Source: Croceibacterium_A sp039920345 (lineage in GTDB: Bacteria > Pseudomonadota > Alphaproteobacteria > Sphingomonadales > Sphingomonadaceae). From it: a stretch of 64,000 nucleotides of DNA. A program made the position numbers and the translations under genes. The notes below the pieces were generated by a model. The model was not told the DNA's origin. It did no database searches and saw only the letters and a program-made list of their open reading frames with translations. Below, one piece after another: positions 7,564-18,051 of this stretch. The stretch is from contig JBDSDZ010000036.1 of NCBI GenBank assembly GCA_039920345.1, forward strand, positions 9,002 to 73,001. Direction: 5' to 3'. Each line of letters begins with the position of its first letter. The stretch's first letter is position 1.

Positions 7564-8352
7564 CTAGCCGCGCAGGAAACTGCGCAGAACCTCGACCGCC
7601 TCGGGGAATTCATCGAGCAGCAGGTGCGAGCCGCCGGGGATGATTTCCAGCTCGGCGTGCGGCAGCACATCCTGCCAGTCTCGTGCGTAGCCCAGAGGTA
7701 CGATCCGGTCGTGCTCGCCCCACAGCAGCAGGGTCGGGTGGTCGAACCGCTTGAGTCCCTCGCGCAGCGCGCGGTCCGTCACCGACAGGTCTTCGCGCGA
7801 GGCAAAGGCGGCGGCACTTTCCCGGGCCCGCAGCGCGGTCCATTCGGCGCTCGGCTCGCTCGGCCAGAACGGCGCGACCCACGCCGGGTCGGCCACGAAC
7901 ATCGCTGGAATGTCCTGCGGAGCGACCTTGGAGAAATCGGGCATCGCGGCATGCTCCGACACGAGGCCCGCGGGCGAGACCAGCACCAGCTTGTCGATGT
8001 CGTCCGGGTTTGCGGCGGCATAGCGCGCGGCCATGTGCCCGCCCATCGACGCGCCGCTGAGGTGGAAGGTATCGAGCCCGAGCGCCGGGAACAGCAGCTC
8101 GTAATGCGCCACGTAGTCGCCGATCCCCGTCAGCGGCGCATCGGCGCTTTCGCCAAAGTTGGGATGATGCGGGCAATAGATGCGAAATTGGCCGGCCAGC
8201 GGACGAACCCATTCGAAGCCGTGGAAGGTCCCCCCGCCGTGGAAGTAGACCAGCGGTTCCCCCTCTCCGATGGCGTAAGTGACCGTCTCGACCCCTTCGA
8301 TGCGGTGGACGGCCCGCTCGAATCCCGCGGTGCTGTAGGCCCACTCGCTCAT
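7564..8352 (-). CDS. Alpha/beta hydrolase (meta-cleavage-product-hydrolase-like)
   Basis: A 262-residue alpha/beta hydrolase. The oxyanion region is HGGG (about residues 38-41), the nucleophile elbow is GASMGG (serine near 104), the acid is in GEHDRIVP and the histidine in GGSHLLL near the C-terminus. The size and layout resemble C-C hydrolases such as MhpC/BphD, which cut ring-fission products, but simple esterases look alike. It is the last gene of the minus-strand run MFS, monooxygenase B, hydrolase, coupled to the upstream gene by an ATGA overlap. A ring-cleavage dioxygenase to feed a C-C hydrolase is not seen in the window. Confidence 0.85.
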   Translation of the reverse strand: MSEWAYSTAGFERAVHRIEGVETVTYAIGEGEPLVYFHGGGTFHGFEWVRPLAGQFRIYCPHHPNFGESADAPLTGIGDYVAHYELLFPALGLDTFHLSGASMGGHMAARYAAANPDDIDKLVLVSPAGLVSEHAAMPDFSKVAPQDIPAMFVADPAWVAPFWPSEPSAEWTALRARESAAAFASREDLSVTDRALREGLKRFDHPTLLLWGEHDRIVPLGYARDWQDVLPHAELEIIPGGSHLLLDEFPEAVEVLRSFLRG

Positions 8353-9554
8353 ACCGGTTGTCCCACTGGCATTGCCGCGCCCTTGATCAGTTCGGCGAGC
8401 GAGGAGGCGCGCACGTCGGCCCCGCCGCGTTCCGCCTCGGCGAACATCGCCGCCTTGTCCTGCGCCCGGCGGACCGGGTCGGCTTCGGACAGCAGGCGTT
8501 TGAAGTTGGTCGACATCGGCGAGGTCACCTCGGTGAACACACGCCGCCGTTCAGTCGAATAGAAGTCCAGCACCGAGGCATCGACCCGGCCCGCGATCAC
8601 CGCGCCGAGGCAGTCGGACAGCGTATCGGCATCGATCACCCCGCCGGTCAGCCCCAGCCCGCCGCACGGGTTGCACGCGTGCGCGGCATCGCCCGCCAGC
8701 AGCACGCGGTCGACCCGGAACCGGGGCGCGCAGCGCTGGTGGACGCGGTAAGGCGAGAAGTTGTCGATCCGGTAGGGGATCGCGGGATCGGGCAGGATCG
8801 CGGCGAAGCGTTCGGGCAGGCGCTCGAGGATCGATTGCTCGTCCAGGCTGGCATCTTCGCCATACGTCAGCCGCCACAGGTTCTCGCGCCCGAGCCGGCC
8901 GATAACCGCCCAGTTGGCTGGATCGACCACCATGTTGGCGTTGCAGTAGCCGTGTTCGAGGAACGGATAATCGATGTTGGTGGCGACAAACCGGTCGGGC
9001 CAAGTGAAGCCTTCGAACGCGAGGCCGAGCAATTGCCGCGTGGTCGAACGCGCACCGTCGGTGCCGATCACCCAGTCGGCGTGGAAACGCACTTCGCCAT
9101 CGGGCGTATCGGCGGCGAGGTGAACCCCGTCCGCGTCCTGCGCCAGCGCCTTCACCTCATGGTCCCACAGCACTTGGGAGTTGGGCAGCCGGGCGAGGTG
9201 CGCCATCACCAGTTCGGCCAGGATATGCTGCCCGAAATGGAGGTTGTGGTCGTATTCCTGCCCCGGCACGAGCGCGTCGCGCATGTCCGACGACATCACT
9301 TCGCCAGTTTCGGGCCAGTGCATCCGGAACTCGGTCGAGGACAGGCCGATTTCGTGCGCCTCGTCCGCCAGCCCGAGCTTGTGCAGGATCGAGATCGTGG
9401 TGTGGAAATAGACCGCAGCGCGCGGGCTTTTCACCACCGCCGGCTCGGCGTCGAGCACGGTCACCTCGACCCCCTGCCGCGCGAGGCCGAGCGCAGTCAG
9501 CAGGCCCACCGGGCCCGCACCGACGATCACGACTTGCCGCCGCACGTCGCTCAC
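8349..9554 (-). CDS. FAD-dependent aromatic monooxygenase B (MhpA-like)
   Basis: A 401-residue class A flavin monooxygenase and paralogue of the protein at 3733-4917. It has GAGPVG near residues 12-17, the DG motif IGTDGARS, and RVLLAGDAAHACNPCGGLGL for the second FAD contact. The start is GTG at 9554, with GGGAG seven bases upstream and a GTGA overlap with the MFS stop. The reaction is NAD(P)H-dependent hydroxylation of a phenolic or polycyclic substrate. Two related monooxygenases in one locus suggest two consecutive or position-specific hydroxylations. Confidence 0.88.
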   Translation of the reverse strand: MSDVRRQVVIVGAGPVGLLTALGLARQGVEVTVLDAEPAVVKSPRAAVYFHTTISILHKLGLADEAHEIGLSSTEFRMHWPETGEVMSSDMRDALVPGQEYDHNLHFGQHILAELVMAHLARLPNSQVLWDHEVKALAQDADGVHLAADTPDGEVRFHADWVIGTDGARSTTRQLLGLAFEGFTWPDRFVATNIDYPFLEHGYCNANMVVDPANWAVIGRLGRENLWRLTYGEDASLDEQSILERLPERFAAILPDPAIPYRIDNFSPYRVHQRCAPRFRVDRVLLAGDAAHACNPCGGLGLTGGVIDADTLSDCLGAVIAGRVDASVLDFYSTERRRVFTEVTSPMSTNFKRLLSEADPVRRAQDKAAMFAEAERGGADVRASSLAELIKGAAMPVGQPV

Positions 9555-10816
9555 GCGGTTACTCCCACCGGCGTTCGACGGGCGAGCACGCGCGGGTTGG
9601 TTTCCTTGATGAACAGCGCGGCGGTGCCGCCCAGCAGCGCCAGCCCGCCCTGGATATAGAGCGCGACCTGCAGCCCGTAGATATCCGCCATCCGCCCGGC
9701 GATCGGCGGGCCGAACACGCCGCCGGTCAATTCGCCGATCATCACCACCAGCCCCATCGCGGTTGCTGCCTGCAGGCGGCCGACGGTCTCGGTCGGGATC
9801 ACCCCCATGAACAGCGGGAAGGTGCCCAGCCCCATCCAGCTGATGAACATCAGCGCGGTCAGCGCCGCTACCGGCCCCTGGAACCAGAGCAGCGCGGCCG
9901 GCGCGAGGACCATCAGGTAGGCGAACACCACCAGCGGCGGCTTGCGCCCGATCCGGTCGGACAACATCGTGATCACGATCGCACCGACCGCCGGGCAGAT
10001 GCCGACCACGGCCATCACGTTGCTCCACGTCAGCGCATCGTAACCGCGCGGCCCGGCAAGGTAGAGCGGCATGAAGATCGAGCCGACCACAATTGACCCG
10101 ACCGCCCCCACGCTGACCAGCGCGCACAGCAGGATATTGCGATTGGCCAGCAGGTCGAGCGGGATCAGCGCGGTCTTGGGCACCGATCCTGCGACCCTGG
10201 GCGGAGCGTCCGGCTCCTCGATATAGCGCCAGATCAGGAAGGCGAGGATCAGCCCGGGTATTCCGGCAATGAAGAACGCCGCGTTCCAGTCATAGGCGGC
10301 CGCGATCCGGACCAGCGCATAGGACGCGAGCGAGGTGCCGACGATCGGCCCGAACACGTTCTGCACGATGCCGGCGTTGAGCGCCTGCCGGCTCGGCCCC
10401 GAAGCCGCCGCCATGATCGCCAGGCAGATCGGCAGGAACGGCCCTTCGGCTGCGCCCATGATGATGCGCGCGCCCAGCAGCGTGCCAAAACTCCACGCAA
10501 ACCCCGACAGCACCGAGCAGACCGAAAACAGCAGCAAGGCGCCAATCAGGAACGGCTTGCGGCGCCCGATCGCGTCCGACCAGCGCCCGATCAGGAACGC
10601 GCCCAGCGCCCAGGTGGCCGACAGCCCGGAGTTGGCCCAGCCGATCTGTTCGTTGTTGAGCTTCAGGTCGGCTTGAACGAACGGCGCCAGGAACGTCAGC
10701 GCCATGCGGTCAAAATAGGCAAATCCGAACGCCAGCCCCAGCAGCACGACCACGCGAAGTTCATAGGCGCCGGGTGGTTTTACCGTTTCGGCCGGCGCCG
10801 AAGCTCCTGAAGGCAT
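9551..10816 (-). CDS. MFS transporter
   Basis: A 421-residue major facilitator with about 12 predicted helices. The loop motif is IGRWSDAIGRRKPF, and a conserved FDRMAL segment occurs in helix 1. It resembles the anion:cation symporter / sugar-phosphate-like branch, often used for organic acid uptake. The ATG at 10816 was chosen because GGGG sits six bases upstream; the ATG at 10822 is equally in frame but abuts that site. It is the first gene of the operon with monooxygenase B and the alpha/beta hydrolase, divergent from a TonB-dependent receptor. Confidence 0.83.
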   Translation of the reverse strand: MPSGASAPAETVKPPGAYELRVVVLLGLAFGFAYFDRMALTFLAPFVQADLKLNNEQIGWANSGLSATWALGAFLIGRWSDAIGRRKPFLIGALLLFSVCSVLSGFAWSFGTLLGARIIMGAAEGPFLPICLAIMAAASGPSRQALNAGIVQNVFGPIVGTSLASYALVRIAAAYDWNAAFFIAGIPGLILAFLIWRYIEEPDAPPRVAGSVPKTALIPLDLLANRNILLCALVSVGAVGSIVVGSIFMPLYLAGPRGYDALTWSNVMAVVGICPAVGAIVITMLSDRIGRKPPLVVFAYLMVLAPAALLWFQGPVAALTALMFISWMGLGTFPLFMGVIPTETVGRLQAATAMGLVVMIGELTGGVFGPPIAGRMADIYGLQVALYIQGGLALLGGTAALFIKETNPRVLARRTPVGVTA

Positions 10817-11168
10817 TACCATCCCCGCCCATTTTCTAGCGTGTCTGCAGTAGGATCGCCCGTGCGCGGCGTCCACCGAAAGCTTGCCTGCCATGTCGCC
10901 GCTGCGCAATATTAGAATTAATTAGCGCGCGAAGTGTGTTGCTCGATTGCGACAGTTGGACATCTTCAGCATGTCCGTTGCGTTTGTCGCTATTTGTCGC
11001 GCCGTTAACTTGGGCTATTGCGCAGGGCGAGAGACGAACGGCTGAGACCGGGCAGAACAGTCCGCACGGCCGTTTGACGATCAAAACCGACCTGGCCACC
11101 TAGCCGGGCGGGAATTCGGGATGATCGCGGGACCTTGGGAAAAGGGCCTCGCTACGGGAGGATACCTG
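10817..11168. promoter_or_regulatory. Divergent control region between MFS operon and TonB receptor
   Basis: A 352-base space without a supported gene. It holds an inverted repeat GGACAT / ATGTCC (10958-10976) and two direct copies of TTTGTCGC whose TGTCGC cores start ten bases apart (10985 and 10995), with an inverted GCGACA at 10949-10954 and another TGTCGC at 10894-10899. An A+T-rich patch (AATATTAGAATTAATTAG, about 10909-10926) could hold a -10 element. Together these suggest shared regulation of the importer and the outer-membrane receptor. Confidence 0.4.
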
Positions 11169-13793
11169 ATGAGATTCAAGACGCTCGGCGTCGTGTCAAC
11201 GCTGGCAATCGTTGCCGGCATGGCCACCCCCGCCTTTGCCCAGGCCGCCAATCCGGCCCCAGCGGCGACCGCTTCGGCCACTGCCCAGCAGGACGAGCAG
11301 GACGATAACCGCAACAACGTGATTACGGTCACGGCCGAATTCCGCTCGGCGAACCTGCAGGACACCCCGATCGCGATTACCGCGGTGACGAGCGAAATGC
11401 TCGAAGCGCGCGGGCAGACCAGTATCGCCCAGGTCGCGGCCCAGGCTCCAAATGTCTCGCTCACCCCGCAGCCGCAGAACGGCGGCGCCGGCCTCATCGC
11501 CTACATCCGCGGTGTCGGCCAGACCGACTTCAACTACGCGCTTGACCCAGGCGTCGGCATCTATGTCGACGACGTGTACATTCCTACGCTGTCGAGCTCG
11601 CTGCTCGAGCTGATGGATCTCGACCGGATTGAAATCCTGCGCGGCCCGCAAGGCACGCTGGCCGGCAAAAACGCCATCGGCGGCGCGATCAAGCTGTTCA
11701 GCCAGAAGCCGCGCGGCGATAACTCGGGCTCGCTCGAAGCCAGTTACGGCTCGTTCAATAGCGTCCAAGTGCGCGGCATGGCGGACTTCCGCATCACCGA
11801 CGATCTGGCGGTGCGTTTCTCGGGCATCGGCAAGGGCCGCGACGGCTATCTCGACCTGCTCGACTATGGCGCGGCTCACCCGACCGGCAATGTTCGGGCC
11901 AACAACGCTCGCGGTGGCTATCCCGTCGTCGGCACGCAGGGCGGACAACAGACTGTCGCGGGCCGTATCGCCCTGCGGTGGGAGCCGATCAGCACGGTCG
12001 AAGTCAACATCTCGGCCGATTACACCCGCGAACGCCATGAGCCGCAGCCGACGGTGCTGATAGCCGCTGGCAAGCCGCAGAGCGCCACCAACCCGGTGTT
12101 CACGCCCAACACCGTGGCCGGCGGTGCCAATGCCGGCCTGTCGCGCGGCGCCGGCCCCGGCCAGCCGCCGTTCCTGGTGGGCAAAGACGGAACCGCAATC
12201 CCGATGGATTGCCGCTTCGTCCCGTCAGGGCCCTACAGCTGCGACCCGCTCAGTTCGAGCGTATACGACGGTGACCCGCGTTTCATCAGCTATGCCGACT
12301 TCCTCGACGGCACGGCGCCGACCACACAGGCACCGTTCAAGCCTTATGCGGCGCTGCAGAACCAGGACTTCAATGGCTGGGGCATCATGGGCAACGTCAA
12401 AGTTGACCTGTCTGATGACCTGCAGCTTTACTGGATTGGCGGCTGGCGCGAATACACCACCAAGTTCGGCCAGGACCAGGATGCTTCGCCGGTGCCGCTG
12501 GCACAGCTCGACAACCGCCTCGATCACCGCGCGTGGAGCCAGGAAGTGCGCCTCAACGGCGGTTTCGGCGATGGCCTGCTCGAATATACGCTGGGCGGTT
12601 TCTACATCGACCAGCAAGGCAGCTACACCGCGCGCGTTGACCTCAACTATGCCGGCATCGACTTCATCCACGGGCCGGACACGACACCGTCCACGTCCAA
12701 GGCGCTGTTCTTCAACGCCACCCTGCACCCGACCGATGCGTGGTCGATTTCAGGCGGCCTGCGTCAGTCGTGGGACAAAAAGACCTACACCTATTTCCGG
12801 CGCAATCCCGATGGGACGATACCGGGTCCGTGCCAGTTCTTCACCATCCCGCAGCCCAATGGCATCGCCGGCCCAACCGGAATCGGCAACAGCCCGAACT
12901 GCCTGCTGGTCGGCATTTTCAACCTCGACGGCGAGTTCAAGGGCAAACGCTTGGATTACCGCCTGGTGACCGACTACCGCTTCTCGGATTCGCTGCTGGC
13001 CTATGCCTCGATCGCGACCGGGTTCAAGGGCGGCGGCGTGAACCCGCGGCCATTCTTCGGTCCCTCGACTGGCGAGTGCGGTCCGTTCACCTACAACGCG
13101 GATGGCAGCGTCATCCCGGCGCCGCCGTGTAACCAAATCAAGCCGTTCAATCCGGAGACGATCACCACCTACGAAGTGGGTTTCAAGAGCGACTTCCTCG
13201 ATCGGCGCCTGCGCATCAACGGCGCGGGCTTCTGGAACAAGTACAACGACATCACGTTCGCCCTCTCGGCCTGTCCGTCATCGCCGTGCCTGCGTCCGAC
13301 CAACGTCGGCAAGGCCGACGTGAAGGGCGCCGAGCTCGAGATCACGGCCTTCCCGCTGGACGGCCTGATGCTCGATGGCTCGGTGAGCTATATTAATGTC
13401 GCTTACGATGTCGCTTCGGTCGCTGCGGCGGGCCTCAAGGGAACCGAAACGTTCCCCTACACGCCTGACTGGACCTACAGCTTCGGCATCCAGTACGATT
13501 ACGACATCGGCCCGGGTTCGGTCGGGGTTCGCTTCGACGGTTCGTATCGCTCGGAAATCTTCACCGAAACGACGAACAGCAAGTGGAGCCGTATCGACAG
13601 CCGCTTCCTCGGCAACGCCCGGGTCAGCTACACCACGACTGACGAAGCCTGGCGCTTCTCGCTCGAAGTGCAGAACGTGTTCGACAAATACTACTACCAG
13701 AGCGTCAGCGACGTGACCCGCTCGCTCGGTGTCGTCACCGCCGTGCCGGCCCTGCCGCGCACCTGGTCGTTGTCGGTCAAGCGCAACTTCTGA
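11169..13793 (+). CDS. TonB-dependent receptor
   Basis: An 874-residue outer-membrane active transporter. It begins with a Sec signal peptide (MRFKTLGVVSTLAIVAGMA, cleavage after AFA), followed by a short Ala/Gln/Asp-rich linker with ITVTAEFR (TonB-box-like), a plug domain (DTPIAITAVTSEML to GTLAGKNAIGGAI) and a 22-strand barrel ending in Phe (SVKRNF), the usual outer-membrane insertion signal. The start ATG at 11169 has GGGAGGA six bases upstream. Sphingomonad receptors of this size often import aromatics, terpenoids or plant-derived compounds rather than siderophores; here the neighbours suggest the substrate of the catabolic cluster. A strong terminator follows at 13812. Confidence 0.93.
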   Translation: MRFKTLGVVSTLAIVAGMATPAFAQAANPAPAATASATAQQDEQDDNRNNVITVTAEFRSANLQDTPIAITAVTSEMLEARGQTSIAQVAAQAPNVSLTPQPQNGGAGLIAYIRGVGQTDFNYALDPGVGIYVDDVYIPTLSSSLLELMDLDRIEILRGPQGTLAGKNAIGGAIKLFSQKPRGDNSGSLEASYGSFNSVQVRGMADFRITDDLAVRFSGIGKGRDGYLDLLDYGAAHPTGNVRANNARGGYPVVGTQGGQQTVAGRIALRWEPISTVEVNISADYTRERHEPQPTVLIAAGKPQSATNPVFTPNTVAGGANAGLSRGAGPGQPPFLVGKDGTAIPMDCRFVPSGPYSCDPLSSSVYDGDPRFISYADFLDGTAPTTQAPFKPYAALQNQDFNGWGIMGNVKVDLSDDLQLYWIGGWREYTTKFGQDQDASPVPLAQLDNRLDHRAWSQEVRLNGGFGDGLLEYTLGGFYIDQQGSYTARVDLNYAGIDFIHGPDTTPSTSKALFFNATLHPTDAWSISGGLRQSWDKKTYTYFRRNPDGTIPGPCQFFTIPQPNGIAGPTGIGNSPNCLLVGIFNLDGEFKGKRLDYRLVTDYRFSDSLLAYASIATGFKGGGVNPRPFFGPSTGECGPFTYNADGSVIPAPPCNQIKPFNPETITTYEVGFKSDFLDRRLRINGAGFWNKYNDITFALSACPSSPCLRPTNVGKADVKGAELEITAFPLDGLMLDGSVSYINVAYDVASVAAAGLKGTETFPYTPDWTYSFGIQYDYDIGPGSVGVRFDGSYRSEIFTETTNSKWSRIDSRFLGNARVSYTTTDEAWRFSLEVQNVFDKYYYQSVSDVTRSLGVVTAVPALPRTWSLSVKRNF

Positions 13794-13811
13794 CCCTGGT
13801 CAGAGCGTAAC

Positions 13812-13849
13812 AAGAAGGGCGCGGATCCTGCGGGATCCGCGCCCTTCTT
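13812..13849 (+). terminator. Rho-independent-type terminator after TonB receptor
   Basis: A perfect 17-base-pair stem, AAGAAGGGCGCGGATCC paired with GGATCCGCGCCCTTCTT, with a four-base loop, 18 bases after the receptor stop. The A/T-rich stem ends supply the U-tract on either strand, so it could also stop transcripts arriving from the other side. Confidence 0.85.
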
Positions 13850-13900
13850 CGTTGGCGCACAGGGGTAAGCGGCCCGAGCAGCCGCGCTGTCCGTGGGTCG

Positions 13901-14182
13901 CTAATCGGCGTTCAGGCGCTCGCGCATTTCCTTGCCGGGCTTGAAATAGGGCACCGATTTCTCGGGCACCTTGACCGGCTCGCCGGTGCGCGGATTGCGC
14001 CCTGTACGGGCATCGCGCTGGCGGGTCGAGAACGTCCCGAAGCCGCGCAATTCGATCCGGCCGCCTTCGGCGAGGCGCGCGGAAATCTCGTCGAAGAAGA
14101 TGTCGACGACTTGCTCGACTTCTTCAGGGCGCAGTTCCGGGTTTTCGCTGGTCAGCGCCTGGAGGAGTTCGGATCTAATCAT
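13901..14182 (-). CDS. ihfB: Integration host factor subunit beta
   Basis: A 93-residue HU/IHF-family DNA-bending protein. The sequence starts MIRSELLQAL, carries the signature GFGTFSTRQRDARTGRNPRTG (DNA-binding arm with the intercalating Pro), and ends FKPGKEMRERLN, all typical of the beta subunit in alphaproteobacteria. It forms a heterodimer with IhfA and shapes promoter and recombination complexes in the nucleoid. The start ATG at 14182 has AAGGA five bases upstream. The length is normal for the family. Confidence 0.93.
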   Translation of the reverse strand: MIRSELLQALTSENPELRPEEVEQVVDIFFDEISARLAEGGRIELRGFGTFSTRQRDARTGRNPRTGEPVKVPEKSVPYFKPGKEMRERLNAD

Positions 14183-14350
14183 TGACGTCCTTCACGCCGC
14201 CCCGTCATGCAAGGCGGCTCAACTTGCCGTAGCTGTTTTCAACTCGCGACGGCTGCTTGCGACCCTAGCCTAATTTGACAGAGTGACAGGCTGTGCGCAA
14301 TCCGGTCCGACAAAAAGTTGATAATGGTTAAGGGTAACCAGCCAAATACC

Positions 14351-14689
14351 TCAGGCGTCGTCGAAAATCTCGCTCGCGTGGATGCCAAGACGGGCCATCC
14401 GCAGGCGAATTTCAGGCCATTCTTCCGTCAGGAACTGTGTCCGTTCCGACGAGCGGAGCTGGGCAGCCGCGCCTTCGCGCACGAACATGCCGACTCCGCG
14501 CTGGACGCGGATCAACCCGTCGGTCTGGAACTGCTGGTAGGCTTTTGCCACCGTCAGCGGGTTGGCGCCGTGCGCAGCGGCAAAGGCCCGGACCGAGGGC
14601 AGCATGTCACCTTCGGCATAACGCCCGTCAATAATTGCCGCTGCGATCTGGTCGCGCAGGCGCAGATAGACGGGGCGATTGTCGGCCAT
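14351..14689 (-). CDS. GntR-family transcriptional regulator, YtrA subfamily
   Basis: A 112-residue protein made of a GntR winged helix (residues about 7-75, PVYLRLRDQIAAAIIDGRYAEGDMLPSVRAFA and NPLTVAKAYQQFQTDGLI) and a short C-terminal helix pair instead of a large ligand domain, which defines the YtrA subfamily. Such regulators usually control transporter genes. It is divergent from the POT peptide symporter gene at 14856, with 166 bases between, so it may repress that gene; this is inference from position. Confidence 0.85.
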   Translation of the reverse strand: MADNRPVYLRLRDQIAAAIIDGRYAEGDMLPSVRAFAAAHGANPLTVAKAYQQFQTDGLIRVQRGVGMFVREGAAAQLRSSERTQFLTEEWPEIRLRMARLGIHASEIFDDA

Positions 14690-14855
14690 GGGTGATGCAG
14701 TGCCATAATACAGCGTGGCAGGTCAAGGCTGGCCGTGCAGACTGCGGAAGGTTTCGATTGCAACAAAAGGCGCTTCACATGGGTGAAACATCCGTTAGGT
14801 TGCCGCCTTTCGCGCCACTTAGAAGCGCAACAAGCGCAGGATGGAGACCGGTCGC

Positions 14856-16667
14856 ATGAAGGAAATGGCACTGTGGAACGAAGGTGACTGGATCGCGGCA
14901 ATCGCGGCAGTCTCGCTGTTCGCCATCCTCGCCATCGGCGGCCTCATCGCGGTTCGCAAGAGCGAAGAAGTGGTCGGCCATCCGCGCGGTCTGTTCGTGC
15001 TGTTCTATGCCGAGATGTGGGAGCGTTTCTCCTACTACGGCATGCGCGCGCTGCTGGTCCTCTACCTGACCAAGCACTGGCTGTTCGAAGACGGCAAGGC
15101 CAACCTGATCTACGGCGCTTACGGCGCGCTGGTCTACATCACCCCCGTGCTTGGCGGGATTATCGCCGATCGCTGGCTCGGTCAGCGCAAGGCGGTGCTG
15201 TTCGGCGGCATCCTGCTCGCCATGGGCCACGGGCTGATGGCGGTCGAAGGCGGCGGCGGACAGAGCGACCCCATCATCAACGTATTCTGGCTCGCGCTTT
15301 CGTTCATCATCGTCGGCTCGGGTTTCCTCAAGGCCAACATCTCGGTCATCGTCGGCCAGCTCTACAAGATGTCCGACAACCGCCGCGATGCCGCCTACAC
15401 GATCTTCTACATGGGCGTGAACGTGGGCGCCGCGCTCGGCACGATCCTGGTCGGCTACTTGGGCGAGACGATTGGCTGGGCGTACGGCTTCGGCCTCGCC
15501 GGCATCGGCATGGTGGTGGGCCTGATCATCTTCGTCGTCGGCAAGTCCGCGTTGCGCGGCCGGGGCGAGGCACCTGCCCCGCTCACCGGCGGCCGCGAAT
15601 GGCTGTTCTACGGCGTCGGCCTCGCCTCGGTGGCAGTGATCTGGGGCCTGATCCAGTACCAGCAAGTGATCCAGACGCTGCTAATCGTCTCCGGCGTCGC
15701 AATGCTCGCCTACACCTTGTTCGTGGCAGTGTTTTTGATGCCGTACGGAAGCACAGCAAACGCCCCGAAAAACAACGTCGTAACATTGGCTGTCGGACTG
15801 GCCGTACTTCTCGCGAGCATGCTCGGATACTCAGCCGAATACGTAGGATCGACAATTGCTTTTGCCGCGATGGGTGTAAGCGCTTTGGCCATTCTATACG
15901 TTTGCTGGTCCGAAAAGCGGGCGACCCCTCACCAGCCACGAGACCGCATGTTCGCCATGCTGTTCCTGATTGCGCTCAACCCGGTGTTCTGGGGCCTGTT
16001 CGAACAGGCCGGCGGATCGCTGAACCTCTACACCGACAAGTTCGTCGACAAGGGCGGGGTGCCGACCAGCCTGTTCCAGTCGATCAACCCGATCTACATC
16101 GTCATCCTCGCACCGATCTTTGCCGCGCTGTGGCAATGGCTCGGCCGCAAGGGGCTGGAACCATCCGCCCCGGCCAAGTTCGGCATCGCGCTGACCCAGG
16201 TCGGGCTCGGTTTCCTGCTGTTCGTGTGGGGCGCGCAGACGGTCGGGCCAGAAGTCATGACCCCGGTTATCTTCGTGTTCCTGATCTACCTGCTGCACAC
16301 CACCGGCGAACTGTGCCTGTCGCCCGTTGGCCTTTCAGCGATGGCGCGGCTGTCGCCCGTCTCGCTCGCCAGCTTCGTGATGGGCGCGTGGTTCTACATG
16401 ACCGCGGTGGGCAATTTCGTGGCCGGCAAGATCGGTGAAGCGACCGGCGGCGAAGGCGGCGAAATGAGCAAGGAGCTGACCCTGGCGATCTATTCCAAGA
16501 TCGGCTGGATCACCATCGGCATCAGCGTGGTGGTGCTGGCGCTGAGCCCGATCGTGAAGAAGTGGATGCACCTCGACACCCTGACCGACCGCGACGACAC
16601 CGACGTGGCCGGGCATGGCGAACTGGGCGAGCCGCAGGCCGCGGGCGTGCATCCGGCGACTACCTGA
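14856..16667 (+). CDS. Proton-dependent oligopeptide (POT/PTR2) symporter
   Basis: A 603-residue peptide:H+ symporter of the inner membrane. The POT signature EMWERFSYYGMRALLVLYL (about residues 53-71) contains the ExxER proton-coupling motif; the second family signature includes GFLKANISVIVGQLY, and FWGLFEQAGGSLNLY starts the second half. About 14 helices are predicted, including the extra HA/HB pair of bacterial members. The ATG at 14856 was chosen for GGAGA eight bases upstream. Odd: bases about 15736-15945 (residues about 294-363, covering HA/HB) use codons such as GGA, ACA, GTA, CTA and CGA that the rest of the gene avoids, and are clearly lower in G+C. Two secreted amidohydrolases follow, which suggests peptide scavenging. 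Confidence 0.92.
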   Translation: MKEMALWNEGDWIAAIAAVSLFAILAIGGLIAVRKSEEVVGHPRGLFVLFYAEMWERFSYYGMRALLVLYLTKHWLFEDGKANLIYGAYGALVYITPVLGGIIADRWLGQRKAVLFGGILLAMGHGLMAVEGGGGQSDPIINVFWLALSFIIVGSGFLKANISVIVGQLYKMSDNRRDAAYTIFYMGVNVGAALGTILVGYLGETIGWAYGFGLAGIGMVVGLIIFVVGKSALRGRGEAPAPLTGGREWLFYGVGLASVAVIWGLIQYQQVIQTLLIVSGVAMLAYTLFVAVFLMPYGSTANAPKNNVVTLAVGLAVLLASMLGYSAEYVGSTIAFAAMGVSALAILYVCWSEKRATPHQPRDRMFAMLFLIALNPVFWGLFEQAGGSLNLYTDKFVDKGGVPTSLFQSINPIYIVILAPIFAALWQWLGRKGLEPSAPAKFGIALTQVGLGFLLFVWGAQTVGPEVMTPVIFVFLIYLLHTTGELCLSPVGLSAMARLSPVSLASFVMGAWFYMTAVGNFVAGKIGEATGGEGGEMSKELTLAIYSKIGWITIGISVVVLALSPIVKKWMHLDTLTDRDDTDVAGHGELGEPQAAGVHPATT

Positions 16668-16683
16668 CCGGGGGACCAAGGGC

Positions 16684-18047
<1,364 letters not shown>

Positions 18048-18051
<4 letters not shown>

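Noticed and set aside
8349..10127. Monooxygenase B with a 190-residue N-terminal extension
   Set aside because: The extension is a shadow of the MFS gene in another frame; the GTG at 9554 has a ribosome site and is coupled.
14324..14337. GGTTA/TAACC dyad as operator of the GntR gene
   Set aside because: It lies downstream of the GntR gene and upstream of nothing; the arms are only five bases, so chance is likely.
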